In this document: piece after piece, positions 1-11,691 of the stretch | Layout: each line of letters begins with the position of its first letter | Position numbering within the stretch: position 1 is the stretch's first letter | Assembly (NCBI GenBank): GCA_024509875.1 | Contig: JAMPIV010021244.1 | Location: 62,001-126,000 of the forward strand | DNA length: 64,000 nt | Direction of reading: 5' to 3' | Origin: Oreohelix idahoensis | Taxonomy: Eukaryota; Mollusca; Gastropoda; Stylommatophora; Oreohelicidae | Position numbers and translations under genes: made by a program | The notes under the pieces: generated by a model | What the model was told of the DNA's origin: nothing | The model's input: only the letters and a program-made list of their open reading frames with translations | Database searches by the model: none

Positions 1-1180
1 GGGGGGGGTGTGAAGAGGATTGTTATCGGCTAAGCCCTTCCCGTTTTGTACAGAATAGAATTCACTGCAAATATATATGAAAATCCAGGGAAAAATCTAA
101 CACGATTTCAAATATAGCTAGTGCTTCTGTCAAGGTCTGGCCAACGAGTGATAACATGCATTTCTTCATGGTCTGTATATATTTAACATAGAATGTAAGA
201 TGAGAGGGACATGAGAAAATTGACACCTTTTTAGATCTCAGGAAACTTTAGGGGATCTGACCGCCAGACTAAAGAGAGATGCCGCCCCTGGTCTTCTGTA
301 TCTCCGCTCGTTGCGTTCGCGACGGCTTTCCCGTGCGCTCCCACTGCGATCGTTCTGTGATTAACACCGAGAAGCGAAATACCGGCAGGAAACTTGCGTT
401 GCTCGTTTCAGGGACCACTACTGCCTCTTTGATAGCGTGCCGCTAGTCTTTCCTGAGATCTCTTCCGTGTCTTTGATCGTGGTCGCTACTATCGTTTGAT
501 GCTGGCAACGCCCCCCACTGGCCAAGTTAATGAAAATAACTACATATGATTGCTCAAGAGATATTCGTGGGCGTGATTTAACCTCTCCTTAAATCAATGC
601 GATGACCAGAATGAACGGTAGATAAACTGTCCACATATTAATCAGCAAACGTGTTGACCATCTGCGTGGAAAGGTTGCATAGCTAATGAGTCCAGGTGGA
701 AAAAAAAATCCCGTTTGACGAAAAGTTACCAAAATATTCGGGGGCACCGATGCTATCCGAAGGGGTCGTTACGAAGGGTCGTACCATATCATCCAACACT
801 GCAGGGGTACCGATGTTATGAGAGGGTTCTTACCATCATCTAACAAATTCAGGGACGGCTAAGTTGTCTGTCACAGGTGTTCACTGTCCAAATCTTTGCA
901 AAGCTGCTCAAAAAGTCTTGAATTCAGTGATTTGCTTTTTATAAAATTGACAATTTTGACTGATTCATTTAAGGTCTATTTTAGTTTTTCTGGTATCATC
1001 TTAGCAACTAGAGCTTCCCTGTGTATGCAGCAATGGTACCAAGTCACCGACGGTATGATTTCCTTAATCCGTGCTACAATTCTAGTAAGCTTTCGAGATG
1101 TTGCTCGTGCCCCGTCTGTGCTGTTTCCTTTTCTTTCTTTCTTCCTTTCATTCATTCTTTCTTTCTTTCTATTTTAACTG
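1..1180. other. No gene recognised
   Basis: I see no convincing coding frame, RNA gene or repeat boundary here. Short open frames near 900-1180 run through T/C-rich low-complexity sequence and have no family features. Confidence 0.5.
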
Positions 1181-1189
1181 TAAAAGCTC

Positions 1190-1257
1190 ATAACATTTCT
1201 TCAAGCCTTCGCGGACCTCCTGTGAGGACATCGTGGACCACAGGTTAAGAACCGCTG
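1190..1257. mobile_element. hAT-type terminal relic
   Basis: The stretch ends in GGTTAAGAACCGCTG (1243-1257), which resembles the terminal inverted repeat of many hAT transposons and their non-autonomous derivatives. Related endings occur at 31918-31932 and 32183-32197. No partner terminus was found, so this is a relic call by motif only. Confidence 0.3.
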
Positions 1258-1261
1258 TTAT

Positions 1262-1765
1262 AGAGCATAGATCTTTAACAGATTCATGCCAAGTTCACCA
1301 ATCCTGTGCCATCCACTCCAGACCTTTCCAATGTCTTCTTTATCACGTTCGTGTCTGTGTCCAGTTCCCTTCTCTTTATATTGTTGTCCATCTCTCCTTC
1401 TACCTTTATTAATTTGGGGATTCCAGAACAAAGATTGCCTTGTAGTGCTACCATCATGTGGTCCTATCCATCGCCAGCGTCTTCTCATTTTCTGTTCAAC
1501 TGGCACGTCTGAGAAACTGCGGCTACGAGAGAAGCCTGATACGGACTACCAGCTTTAGAAGATAGATGTGGTTATTTGAGAGCGAAAGACGGAGAAGTTG
1601 TTCCACGTTAGTAATCTTATCATACCATTTTAATCCTTCTATTCTACGCAGGGCAAACATTAATAAAAACCTGTAACTTCGTGGTGGTTGTTTTTTGTTG
1701 TTGTCCAGGTTACACGGCCACACATTACGACCATAGAGGGAATAGAGCTAGAGATATTGAATTAG
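1262..1765 (-). pseudogene. RTE-like LINE, 3' fragment (LINE A family)
   Basis: Read on the minus strand, broken frames give RRIEGLKWYDKITNVE, then PVEQKM, RWRWIG and QSLFWNPQ. The same order of motifs is in the C-terminal part of the large LINE at 12.7-18.8 kb. In such elements this region lies after the reverse transcriptase and precedes the 3' end. Frameshifts make it non-functional. 5'-truncated copies like this are the usual product of LINE insertion. Confidence 0.7.
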
Positions 1766-2589
1766 AATAAGAGCTCCCTTTAATCACGTTTGAACATAAT
1801 TTCCAGGTCTCCGAACAAGGTTAAAGTGTACGGGGATTCACACCCAAGGTTCAAATATTATAATTTATCCGGGTTCATGGGTCAGCAAGGCTAGAGGGTC
1901 GTGTCTCTGATGCGCGGGGTCGGGACTTCTGAGAGACCGCTTCCAAAATTCCTCGCCCGTCCGACATCCGGGGACAAAGGGCAGGAGGCGAGAGATTTGT
2001 TGACACAAAGATTTAAGGCCCTTCCAGCCAAGACAAGTGTATACGGTGGTTATTGGGACCCCCAGTAACCGTTTATTTTTCTAGACGGTCTTCCCTAGAC
2101 ATTCATGGAAACACAAACGAGTTTATTGTTCTGGCCTTGCTCCAGACCCGAGAATGTGCCTGGGGAAGTTTTACGTGTCTGCCTGTCTGAAAAATCGGCT
2201 ACCAAAGACGTACCACTCCCTCCCCTTTTCCAAACCTCTTCTCGCTACCTCACACACACCACACGTTTTCTCACTACCATTCTCTGCCATACCACTCAGT
2301 TTATTTAAGACGTCCTATTTTACATTTGTCGGTTTTATGGCAAATCTCCCTGATCCTAGACTTTCCATGTCTTTGATTATGCCTTAAAAACATTTTTTTT
2401 TTAAATTGCTTTGCTTCCGTTTTGTTTTTTCTGTGTATCCTGTCTTCCACCCCTTATTTCATTTTCCTATTTGCACATTGTGTCGTTGTCGTTCTTATCC
2501 GTCGTATTTGTGTCTCCAGTTCTTCTCACTCATTGTTCTCCTCTGCATCCCTCTCTCCCCCAGTTGAAATTAAGCGGAGTGTTTCCCTC
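1766..2589. other. No gene recognised
   Basis: T/C-rich intergenic or intronic sequence. Short frames around 2105-2600 are low-complexity and show no known motif. Confidence 0.45.
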
Positions 2590-2930
2590 AGAGGTATCTG
2601 AGGAAGGTGGTTGAAGTAACAAGTAGTGACATGGTCCACAGCCAGACGATACGTCATGGCCTCAAACCTCAGCCCCTGCAGAGTCAAGTGGAACAGTCCC
2701 AATTACGATGGTTTGGCCATGTCTGCAGAATATCCAGAACTCCAGGACGGTCCAGAGTTCGCTGGGAGGACAACATTAGACAATCTCTGAAGGATTGAGG
2801 ACTAGATTGGAACCAGGCCACGAGGAAGACAGCCGATATGATATCATGCCGCTCTCTCCGGCAAACCTCTACACTCCAGAGTAGAAGAGGAACGACTAAG
2901 GAAGTTTCCCTCAGAAAAAAGGACTTCCAT
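2590..2930 (+). pseudogene. RTE-like LINE, 3' fragment
   Basis: The plus strand encodes LRWFGHVCRI followed by GRSRVRWEDNIRQSLKD, the post-RT signature of RTE-type elements (a W-rich segment with GH and RW..D motifs). The same text occurs at 30.1-30.4 kb. The copy is truncated upstream, with stops in the surrounding frames. Confidence 0.65.
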
Positions 2931-3385
2931 GTTTACTAACGGATGATTTCCTGAATGTATCTCCTGTCTACCCACAGTGTTTAGTCACACAAATAATCAT
3001 AATAGTCATTTTTGGGAGTAGTGTCTGAGGCGCTGTAAATAGCAACGAGTATTACTGGACGTGCGGGTCGTTCATTGCACCAAACCTCGTTGCAGTTTCG
3101 TAGTTGGAGCTAGGCTTCCTCTCCTCGTAACCCTCTCGGAACTTTGTATTGATCTACGAAACTCTTTTGCTTTGATATTCATTTAGTGTGATTTTGCTGA
3201 TAGTTTGTAATTGCGAGCTGGTAAAAGACTGCCAGAGAAATTCCAGCACAGTCTATGCTAAACAGATTTTTTTTTTAAATTTGCTAACGTGCAGACGGTT
3301 GCAAGACAGAAAGACATGAGGAGGACACAAGGTTGGAGAATAGAAAGAGGCAATAGGTACTGCGGAGATTGGATCGGCTGGGGGG
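2931..3385. other. No gene recognised
   Basis: No coding or repeat signal that I can support. Confidence 0.4.
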
Positions 3386-3565
3386 ATTCGGATGGATCTA
3401 GATTCATCTGGAGCCATTTGTGTGGCCTAAGATTGAATCTCTAATGTGGTCTAAACTTGTGATTTCATTACATTCAACGCAGGATCTATTGTTTACATTC
3501 GGATGGATCTAGATCGAATATCTTATGGAGCCATTTGTGTGGCCTAAGATTGAATCTCTAATGTG
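3386..3565. repeat. Direct repeat of about 63-69 bp
   Basis: Two near-identical blocks, 3386-3448 and 3497-3565, both start ATTCGGATGGATCTAGAT and end in TCTCTAATGTG. About 48 bp lie between them. The second copy carries a small internal insertion. It looks like a local duplication of unknown origin. Confidence 0.8.
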
Positions 3566-4573
3566 TCTATTCTCTTTCATTTGTTTCCTGATGCCCTCCT
3601 TACGAGTGTCAACTTGTAGTAAAATCTGCGAGAATAATCGCTCATTTCAGTAAGATTTTAGTCAAAAAATGATAATATATATAACCAGCCCTATTGTGTC
3701 TGACGGTGATGCTCTCACACGCCAGCAACGCTGCCTTTTGTGCAGTGCTAAAGCCTATAGAACGATTGCACGGTAAAAATCTAACACGCGTTTTAGTTTC
3801 GGTTTCGAAAACGTACAACTAACATTTTACCAGATCTGCTGCATACATTTTGCAGCCAAGACTTATAATTAACGATTTTGAGGAAGTGTGCCGCAATATA
3901 ACTATCTGAATTAACGTATTCTGTCAACTTTAACGCAAATTTAGTAGTAATCCTTACATTTTTTGGTAGTGTTACACGATACAATACAAATTATTAACGC
4001 CAATTCTTAACCCGCCATGCACAACCCCGCTTAGCCTGACACATTCTGCCATGCATATATACACGTTGCGACAAAGCCAAGAGAGGCAAATCACGCAGAC
4101 AATTTTACTGCCTCCTCGCGGTAATGTTTCTGACGTCACAAAAACAAGTTAGTTATTTGAAAAATACATGCTGGCGAGATAGCGAGAGGGGAAGATGGCC
4201 GTCTTGTGTAAAATATTTATTTGACGATGACCGGTGACAAAATTGAAAATCTAAAACCATAATGAAACTGAACATATAAAATATATGGTAGTATAGCTTA
4301 GAATTCACTGAGCAAGAATGTGTTTTAAATAATATGATAGTCCCAGTATTACCCAAATTGTTGAGGAAATACTAAATGTCTACGAACGCACGACCAGACA
4401 GACTGTTATTCCTGCTTTGTTTTTCTTAACGTTAGTGGGGACACCGTCTTAGAAGAGAGGCATTTAGGAAATTCAAATTAGCTTGGGAAACAAGAGTATA
4501 GGAGGAGAGGGGAGCGATAGGAAAATTGTTACCAAAAACTAACATCGTTTTGCATTGGCATAACTAAAGCAGG
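3566..4573. other. No gene recognised
   Basis: AT-rich sequence. The few open frames are short and motif-free. Confidence 0.4.
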
Positions 4574-4673
4574 CTGGCCAATCGACTACCAGACGCAGAG
4601 TATGTTTGGAATTATTTTGGTTTTTCAAAAACTGCATTTGAACTCTGGTAGTCGCAAGCTTTCGATTGGCCAG
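4574..4673. repeat. Short imperfect inverted repeat
   Basis: CTGGCCAATCGACTACCAGA (4574-4593) is complementary in two blocks to TCTGGTAG (4644-4651) and TCGATTGGCCAG (4662-4673). A 10-bp bulge separates the two blocks on the right arm. It may be a small MITE relic or a structure in intronic RNA. Confidence 0.6.
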
Positions 4674-4679
4674 TGCTAC

Positions 4680-5715
4680 TAAATATTAGCAAAAAGCTTT
4701 CACTATTCATTGCCAGTTGAACTGTATTTTTATTCAGATACGCTGAGAACAGCTGTGATAAATTTAAAAGTAAGTTAAATAACTATATGAGTATTTCACA
4801 GTCTGGACGGAGCAGAGGAAACTGAGGCCATTTCTTTGCAAAGTCAGCGTCATTTGTTTATATTTCTTGATTTGTGAGGTTTCGTTTCCTGTTGCCAGCT
4901 GGTGACAGGAAACCTGAGGAGTGACGATACGCCAAGAAGTCTCCTACACTTTACATATGCTGTCAAGAGATAACAGCAGGAGCTTGGGTGTGTGACGTGA
5001 TATCGATATTTCTGTAACTACACAATATCCTATCTTTCAACAAGAAACCCCAGGTGATATGTTAAGGACCTGGGTACATCTGACAGTTTCGGTTTAAATA
5101 AACCTTGTTAATTCAAGTCATACTCAGGATTTTTGTGGGGTATGATGACATTACAGCCCCTCATACACAGTGACTCTCTCTCTTAGAAGAATAAATTTAA
5201 GCTGTGAACATTCAAATAGGAAATACATATAATAACATTGTAGTATTTGGGCAGATTGTCCACACAATTTTAGTTAATCTTTTATGTAAACTATCTTGTC
5301 CTCATTTTCAAAGACCTGTCCAAACGATATGACTGGACAGGCAAAATAAATTATACAAAAAAATTAATTTAAAGAAAAACTTAACCACAGGTTTTATTCA
5401 CTTCCTCATAGAAAATTAAAGTGTTTTTGTGTTGTGTACCATCATTTCATTTCTCCCCTAGACACTAGGTACATCAGACACTAGAGCCAACATAGTGACC
5501 GTGTGAGATCTAGGGAGGTAGCGTTAGGTACCCTGCACATAATTCATCATCATCATTTATAGAGTCAGGGGCCTACATGTGCTTGACCTCACACGGTAAA
5601 TACATACACGGATTTCATTCTTTTAGGATACCATCATAACCTCCCCAGCAAAATCTAACTTTGCTACACAACTATTTACCTTCGTTCGTTATTTGTTTAT
5701 GACTGTCGGGTGTTT
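4680..5715. other. No gene recognised
   Basis: Unique-looking AT-rich sequence. No exon, RNA gene or element boundary recognised. Confidence 0.4.
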
Positions 5716-5890
5716 CGCTTTGCTCCAGTCTACCTAGCTGTAAATGGGTACCTGATTTGAGTTAGGGAAGGAAAATGCAGCGAGAAAGGGGACTGGTCAC
5801 CCCACCTCTCGGTGCTTGACCTAGTATAGAGAAGTCTGTAACACTTGGCTCCCCTCCGGCAGTATCTGCTATGGGACTACTTTTACCGTA
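5716..5890 (+). mobile_element. SINE body fragment
   Basis: CTCCAGTCTACC, AGCTGTAAATGGGTACCTGA and CACCTCTCG..GCTTGACCTAGTAT also occur, in the same order, in the body of the tRNA-headed SINE at 22.63-22.84 kb. The tRNA-like head is missing, so this is a 5'-truncated copy. Inverted relatives of the last block are at 25.69-25.76 kb and 58.96-59.05 kb. Confidence 0.6.
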
Positions 5891-6115
5891 GTCCGTTTAT
5901 GTTAGAGATGCGCCTGAGAAGCAGTTGTAACTAAGCAGGAATAGACTTCAATCTGACTCTACAGTTGTGGGGGTACAATCTCAACTTTAACACTAGAATA
6001 ATGGTGCTTTTTATCCCAAGATAAGAATTTCATCTAAAAAGTAAACACTGTGTTGTGGTAATTATAAATTTCGTTAAGTTTATTCTTCTTCTTCTGCGTT
6101 CAGTTTGTAGTCATG

Positions 6116-7307
6116 CTAAATCTGCAGGTCTGTCGCCAGGACGAAGTCCACAGTCTTTACCAGGTCGGCGCGGCAGCCCCATAGCTTCTGCTGGAGCTCA
6201 GCACCCCTTGGCCAGGTCGCACGTCGCGGTTCATCGTGGGTTGGACAGTTCTGAAGAATGTGTTCTGGGGTCTGGATTCCTGTTCCGCATGGGCATTCAT
6301 TTGTGTGGGATATCTTGAGGCGATAGAGATGTCCTAGTAATCTGCAGTGGCCGGTTCTCAGGCGGAACATTGTGGTCTGTTGGTGTCTGTTTAGATGGTG
6401 TATTGGGTCATCTCTGCTGTATATATCCCCTTCCTCCTTCCACTGATTTTTGTACTTGTTGTGGATTATGGTTTTTGCTTCCCGATACGGCAATGGATGG
6501 CTGTATTGTTCCATTTTACTGCCACTTCTTGATAGAGCATCTGCTTTCTCATTACCAGCAATTCCACAATGGGAGGGTAACCACTGAAGGGCAATGGTTG
6601 ATGACCTTTGGATGATGTTAAGCTCAGATCTGATCTCATTCATCATGTCATCATTTCTGGTGTTTTGTATTGATTCCAGTAATGATCTGCAGTCGGTGAA
6701 GATTACTATCTTAGCTGGCGGTTGTTGTTCGGGTCTGGTGAAGATTTTCGGGGCTTGCAGTAGTGCCATAGCTTCTGCCCTGAAATTGGAGGAGATCTTT
6801 CCAGTTGGGAAGGCCTTTCGGATGATCTTTCCATTTAGGAATCTTATAAAAATTCCCCCACCACCGTTCTTTACTGACCCCTCAGCGGATCCATCTGTAT
6901 GCGTGTGTCCACTCTTTCGGGTTGTACTTTTCTTCAATCATTTCTTGAGCCAAGGTTTTTAGTTGTTGAGGGGTCTGGTGGCCTTTCTTTTTTATTTCAG
7001 GGACTTCTGTGAAGATAGATATATTTCCATGGCAGTCGTCTGGCTCCTCATAGTCAGTTAACATTTCAATCTCAGTAGGTTGTTTTGGGAGGAGGTCTTC
7101 ATGGCATCGATGCAGATGTTTGGAGATGTTTATGAAGCTGGTTCTTTTCAGCCTGTTCTTTGTCAAGCTATGGAGTTTGGCATGCATTGGATGACTTGGC
7201 ATTCGTAGAAGCTTCTCACTGTGAGTGAATACCTTTTCCTCACGTCTGTCATTCAGAGAGCGGATGTTGGTGTATCTCTCCATTGTCTGGATTGGAGAAG
7301 TCTTCAT
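6116..7307 (-). pseudogene. LINE C RNase H domain and C-terminal zinc-binding tail
   Basis: Two overlapping frames carry this part. In the 273-residue downstream frame the RNase H core is visible: HTDGSAEG (first Asp), FRAEAMAL (Glu), FTDCRSLL (second Asp) and LPSHCGIAGNEKADALS (His/Asp). These are the carboxylates that bind metal in RNase H folds. After it comes NECPCGTGIQTPEHILQNCP, a Cys/His cluster common at the end of I and R1 type polyproteins. The upstream 141-residue frame (6882-7307) is the RT-RNase H linker. The shift between the two frames makes it a pseudogene. Confidence 0.75.
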
Positions 7308-8259
7308 CCCACTCTGATGCCCATTTACCGATGGTATTTAGCGCTGCTTGCATCCTGAACTTTGCAGTAGGCAAATGTTCAGCAGCACACCAGGCAGCAA
7401 AATCGTCAGCATAAAGAGCCCTGGAGATATTCCCGGACAGTTTCTCTGCAATATCATTTATATATATGATAAAAAGTGTGGGGGAGATAACTCCTCCTTG
7501 TGGCACACCTTGTTGAAGAGTGACGCGATGGCTCAGATTCCCGTCAAGTTTTACTCTTGCTGTGCGGTATCGGAGAAAGTCCCGTATCCAGCTGAACATT
7601 CTCCCTTCAGTTTTGTTGTTGAGCATCTTAAGGAGGAGTCCTTCTTTCCATACCTTATCAAAGGCTTGTGTGAAGTCTACAAAAACAGCCAGAACTTTCT
7701 TTTTCTCCTGAAAGGCATTTTCTATTTCCTGTGCTAGATATACCAGCTGGTCTTCGGTGCTGCAGTTTTTCCTGAATGCTGACTGTGTGTTATCAAGCAG
7801 ATGGTTTTTTCCCAGATGTTTCATTAATCTTGAGTTCACCATTCTTTCCATTACCTTACCCAGACAGCTCAGAAGGCTAACTGGTCGGTAGCTGGACTTG
7901 CTTGTTTTCTCCTTTTGTTCCTTTCTGATGGGAACAATGATTGCTTCTCGCCATCGATCTGGGAATTTTCCAGTATTCCATGATTGACTGAAGATTAGGA
8001 GGAGCTTTTGCCTGGCTACAGGTCCAAGGTTCTTGATCATATCATTTGTGATACCATTTTTTCCTGGAGCTTTCATGTTATTTAGTTTTGTTATGGCAGC
8101 ATTTAGTTCTCTCAAAGTAAGGGATGACTTCATGCAGGTATCTGGGTTTTGGTGCTTCAGTTTTTCTTTTACTTCCTTACGTACTTCTTGGATACGTGCA
8201 TGTGGAAGTGATGTGGTGCTTTCTTCCTTGTAGAAATCTGCCAGGATGTTTGCTGCCAT
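7249..8259 (-). pseudogene. LINE C reverse transcriptase domain
   Basis: A 336-residue frame with reverse transcriptase blocks in order: MKAPGKNGITNDMIKNL, YRPVSLLSCLGKVMERMV, LAVFVDFTQAFDKVW (catalytic Asp), LQQGVPQGGVISPTLF and ALYADDFA (catalytic Asp pair). The enzyme would copy the element's RNA at a nicked genomic site. The frame is open through the RT, but upstream and downstream domains are in other frames, so the copy is unlikely to make a full protein. Confidence 0.8.
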
Positions 8260-8429
8260 CTTTCCTGTGTGGTATTTTTCGTTTTCCTTGATGACAGTCT
8301 TACAGTAGCTGGTTGTTGTTTCTTCATTTAGTACTCGTCAGATTCCACAGCTTGCTCGAGTCCTTTTCCATGTTGAGACTGCTGGTCTTCTGGTGCCAGC
8401 TCCTTTGGATTTCAGCTTTCTTTTGTTCA

Positions 8430-9160
8430 TTAAAAACTTGTTTTATGCTGTTGTGTCTCTGGGTGTTCTCTAATGTGGGACTTTGCTCCATAGTTTCCCG
8501 CTTTATTTAAGTCACTATGGAGTTTTCCCAGATTGTCACTCCAGTATGGTTTGTAGTCTCGTCGTTTACCTCGTGGAATTGAATTCTTTGCTGCTTGGAT
8601 GATTGCCTCACTGATGATGGAAATGTTTTTATTGACATTATTTGAGTGGGTAATGTTCTGACAGAGGTTATCGACTTGTTCTTTAAAAAATCCCCAGTTT
8701 GCTTTTTTGAAATTCCAGCTAGGAGACATATTAATTTGTCCTGCACTTCTTACCTCAGATATCTGTAATGTGACTGGTACATGGTCACTTCCCCCCAGTT
8801 GGTTATTTACTGTTCTAGTGGTGAGTCGATGTATGTCATCTGTTGCCATAGCAAGATCTGGTGTGCTCGTTGTTTTCCATACTCTGGAATAGAAGGTAGG
8901 GCTTATCCTCTGGTTGGTTTATTAGAATTAGTTTATTCTCTACCATCCAATCTTCCACCTCTTCTCCTCTCAGATCTGTTGCTTCATAGCCCCAGCTGGG
9001 TGAGTGGCTGTTAAAGTCGCCCATAATGAAGTGTCTTGATGCTGCAAGCTTCACTTTGTGTAGCTCCAGAGTTGTGGTTGGAGGGCTGTAGCAGTTTGTG
9101 ATCATTAAGTCTCCACTGGGCAGCAGTAGTTGGACTGTTATGTATTCAAAAGCGTGTGTG
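8430..9160 (-). pseudogene. LINE C endonuclease domain, N-terminally truncated
   Basis: Two broken frames carry APE-type endonuclease motifs: FIMGDFNSHSPSWG (GDFN, metal binding) at 8836-9105 and GGSDHVPV (SDH, catalytic His) at 8430-8849. The N-terminal third of the usual domain is absent. It is lost at a junction near 9160-9170, where non-coding leader sequence follows directly. The endonuclease normally nicks the target for target-primed reverse transcription. Confidence 0.65.
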
Positions 9161-9164
9161 TCCT

Positions 9165-9573
9165 AATTTTTCCCGGTGTCTGCGCCGTAGCTAACACACT
9201 CCGTCTTCGGCAGGCCGGGTTGTGTTTGTTGTTCAGGGTTGTCTCCCATAGCCTTTCCATCTCCCGGTGGTAGCTGCAAGGCAGCAGGTTGGTTTGTTTA
9301 CCGAGGTTTACCTTCCCCGTGGCTAGAGCTTATAGCGGCTCTTACTCGCTTGATGCACCCGTCATAGGACATATGGGGGATTTCAGTGGGGGTATCAGTG
9401 CCACCTGTTACCCCTCCCTGTCCTGCTGGGAGGACATCGCCGTTTGGTCCGCGACTGCTTATTCGTCCAGCAATACTGACTTAATTCGCAGCTGACACAC
9501 CATATCTGGAGGTCGTTTCACTATCCGCCACCCGTGGACGCGCCTGGTTGGGGTCGGTCGCCCCTTTGCCAGG
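9165..9573 (-). other. LINE C 5' leader
   Basis: GC-rich sequence between the truncated endonuclease and the TSD. On the minus strand it begins CCCTGGCAAAGG. It has no coding signal I trust. It is assigned to the LINE because the TSD lies immediately outside it. In I-group LINEs this region carries an internal promoter, which I have not identified here. Confidence 0.5.
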
Positions 9574-9723
9574 GTTAAGTTTATTAAGTTTAAATATTGA
9601 CTAAGTGTGTTTGAAGTGTACATTTTTTAAAACTTCGAATTACTCATATCCTGCTTTTAATTATTTACTCGCCGTTCTGGGTGAGACTACGTGCTAGTAA
9701 ACTAAATAAATATTAATAAAAGT

Positions 9724-10029
9724 AATAACTGACCAGGGGGGAGCCGCGCTGGTGTAATGGCTACGACGTTGTACTGGCGACCAGGTGTTCATGGTTCAAA
9801 CCCGGCCGTCGGCGTTTGAAGAAATGTTTACGACCGGAAATTTGACTGAATAATCTGAACGGCTCCTGCACATAAATCCCGTGTGGATGGGAAGGAGCGA
9901 AGCTCCTGACCGGGTTGGAAGGAAAGTCCACTGACCCCCCAGCCTCGCAATGACATGTCATTGGGCCGAAAGAGCCGGAAAGCTCGAGTGCCGCTGGTTA
10001 TAGAAAAAAAAAAAAAATAACTGACCAGG
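9724..10029 (+). mobile_element. tRNA-derived SINE with poly(A) tail and 14-bp TSD
   Basis: The element is 9738-10015. The flanking AATAACTGACCAGG (9724-9737 and 10016-10029) is the TSD. The head has an A-box-like TGGTGTAATGGC and a B-box GGTTCAAACCC spaced as in a tRNA. A body without coding capacity follows, then an A-rich tail at about 10004-10017. RNA polymerase III would transcribe such a unit, and LINE proteins would mobilise it. A truncated relative lies at 27.30-27.45 kb. Confidence 0.85.
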
Positions 10030-10254
10030 ATCTTGGAGCCGATAGAAAGCTAAGAGTTCAGATGAAATCTCCATAATGTTATAATTGCCGTCAGCATTGT
10101 CATTTTAAAGACAGTTTAATAACGACACAATCGTATCTTGGCTAATAACAGCGTGGTTATTTGCGACTGCTCAAACGTCAGTGGGATGTTACGAGACTGT
10201 TGTCTAGGAGCACTGTCGCCTAGGAGCACTGTCGCTGTTTAACGGCATTGACCC

Positions 10255-11095
10255 AACAAAAGTGTGATGGTTTGAGGCACTTGACTGTTAACAGTGTCGA
10301 TATTTACGGCAGTTTACAAGCAACAGTGTGATGGTTTGAGGCACTTGACTGTTAACAGTGTCGATATTTACGGAATTTTTCACAAGCAGCAACAGTGTGA
10401 TGGTTTGATGCACTTGACTGTTAACAATGTCGATATTTACGGCAGTTTACAAGAAGCAACAGTGTGATGGTTTGATGCACTTGACTGTTAACAGTGTCGA
10501 TATTTACGGCAGTTTTCACAAGCAGCAACAGTGTGATGGTTTGAGGCACTTGACTGTTAACAGTGTCGATATTTACGGCAGTTTACAAGCAACAGTGTGA
10601 TGGTTTGAGGCAAAAGCAGCAACAGTGTGATGGTTTGAGGCACTTGACTGTTAACAGTGTCGATATTTACGGCAGTTTACAAGCAGCAACAGTGTGATGG
10701 TTTGAGGCACTTGACTGTTAACAGTGTCGATATTTACGGCAGTTTTCACAAGCAGCAACAGTGTAATGGTTTGAGGCACTTGTAACAAGGTCACTTTTTA
10801 CGACAGTTTATAACAGCAGTGTGGTATTTCGAAACACTTGTCTTGTAACAAGTTCACTGTTTACGACTGTTTTCATACAGCAGTGTGGTGTTTCGAAACA
10901 CTTGTCTTGTAACAAGGTCACTGTTTACGACAGTTTTAATACAGCAGTGTGGTGTTTCGAGACACTTGTCTTGTAACAAGGTCACTCTTTACGGCAGTGT
11001 GGTGTTTTTTTCGAGACACTTGTCTTGTAACAGAGCACTGCCTTGCGACGGTTTACACGCAAAATTGAGACAGTGTCACTGTTTACGACAGTTTA
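10255..11095. repeat. Minisatellite, about 65-75 bp unit, two sub-families
   Basis: From 10255 to 10790 a unit containing CAGTGTGATGGTTTGAGGCA and GTTAACAGTGTCGATATTTA repeats about eight times, with variable AAGCAGC spacers. From 10790 to 11095 it changes into a related unit with GTGTGGTGTTTCGAAACACT and TTGTAACAAGGTCACTGTTT. The frames open across it are repeat read-through, not genes. Confidence 0.85.
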
Positions 11096-11355
11096 CAAGT
11101 GTTACGTGTCGTAATGTTAATTATTCCGGAGATATTCTCCGTGGCCGAAGTAGACTTTAGGGGCAGCCATACAACACGAAATCAGCATAACTGCACTGAG
11201 CGGACCAACACCTCCTTCACAATTTTACAAACATGCAGTTTATTCGTTTTGACAAACAGCTCCATGGTAATAGATATATTATCCCAAAGGCAAAATGCAG
11301 TAGTAGGTATACGTCCAGTTCGTTCCCTATCAAACGCTTGTCATTGGCAATCAGT

Positions 11356-11691
11356 CAAACTTTATTTCTTCTTCTTCTTCTTCTTCTTCGTTCGTCCTGA
11401 AAAGGACGGTGGTTGCGTTGTGTCTGTTTACGCCTAAGCTGTGATATCTGCACCTTTAGGTCGACACATCTGACTTCTGCACGGCATTTTTTAGGACCGG
11501 GTTTGCCTTCCCATTTCGATCCACACTCGCTCAGCCAGACTGCACTGCTGCAGACTGTTTCCAGGACCACCACGTGGAGGTGGAGTGCGGTCTTGATCAG
11601 CTCTGATTCGCTGGTCCTGATGCAGGCAGTCAAGCTATGAGTCGCTGACTGCGTTCTCTATTGCTGCGTCTTTGGGTCCCAAACTTTATTT
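11356..11691 (-). mobile_element. GAA-tailed short retroposon with 12-bp TSD
   Basis: The element is 11368-11679 (312 bp), flanked by CAAACTTTATTT (11356-11367 and 11680-11691). On the minus strand it starts GGGACCCAAAGACGC and ends in repeated GAA triplets. A second copy with the same two ends is at 30395-30698. No clear A- or B-box stands at the head, and weak coding-like text is frameshifted between copies. It behaves like a SINE, or like a very short LINE 3'-end family. Confidence 0.8.

Larger units (their letters stand above)
6085..9573 (-). mobile_element. I/Nimb-like LINE, internally deleted copy (LINE C)
   Basis: A 3489-bp non-LTR retrotransposon on the minus strand, bounded by a 12-bp TSD. 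From its 5' end (right) it holds about 400 bp of non-coding leader, a partial endonuclease, a reverse transcriptase with YADD, an RNase H domain, and a tail rich in GAA triplets (the complement of TTCTTCTTCTTC at 6084-6095). RNase H after RT is typical of the I group. The snail element nimbus belongs there, so I call it I/Nimb-like. No ORF1 and no endonuclease N-terminus are present although the 5' leader is, so the copy is internally deleted. Frameshifts break the frame between domains. Confidence 0.75.
6073..9585. repeat. 12-bp target-site duplication of the I-like LINE
   Basis: GTTAAGTTTATT occurs at 6073-6084 and again at 9574-9585, directly bracketing the LINE. The match defines both ends of the insertion and shows that the 9.17-9.57 kb segment belongs to the same insertion event. 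Confidence 0.8.

Noticed and set aside
9738..9815. Functional tRNA gene
   Set aside because: A- and B-box motifs are present, but the fold is imperfect and the unit continues into a SINE body with a poly(A) tail and TSD. The same applies at 16071, 22633, 31324, 33634 and 61688.
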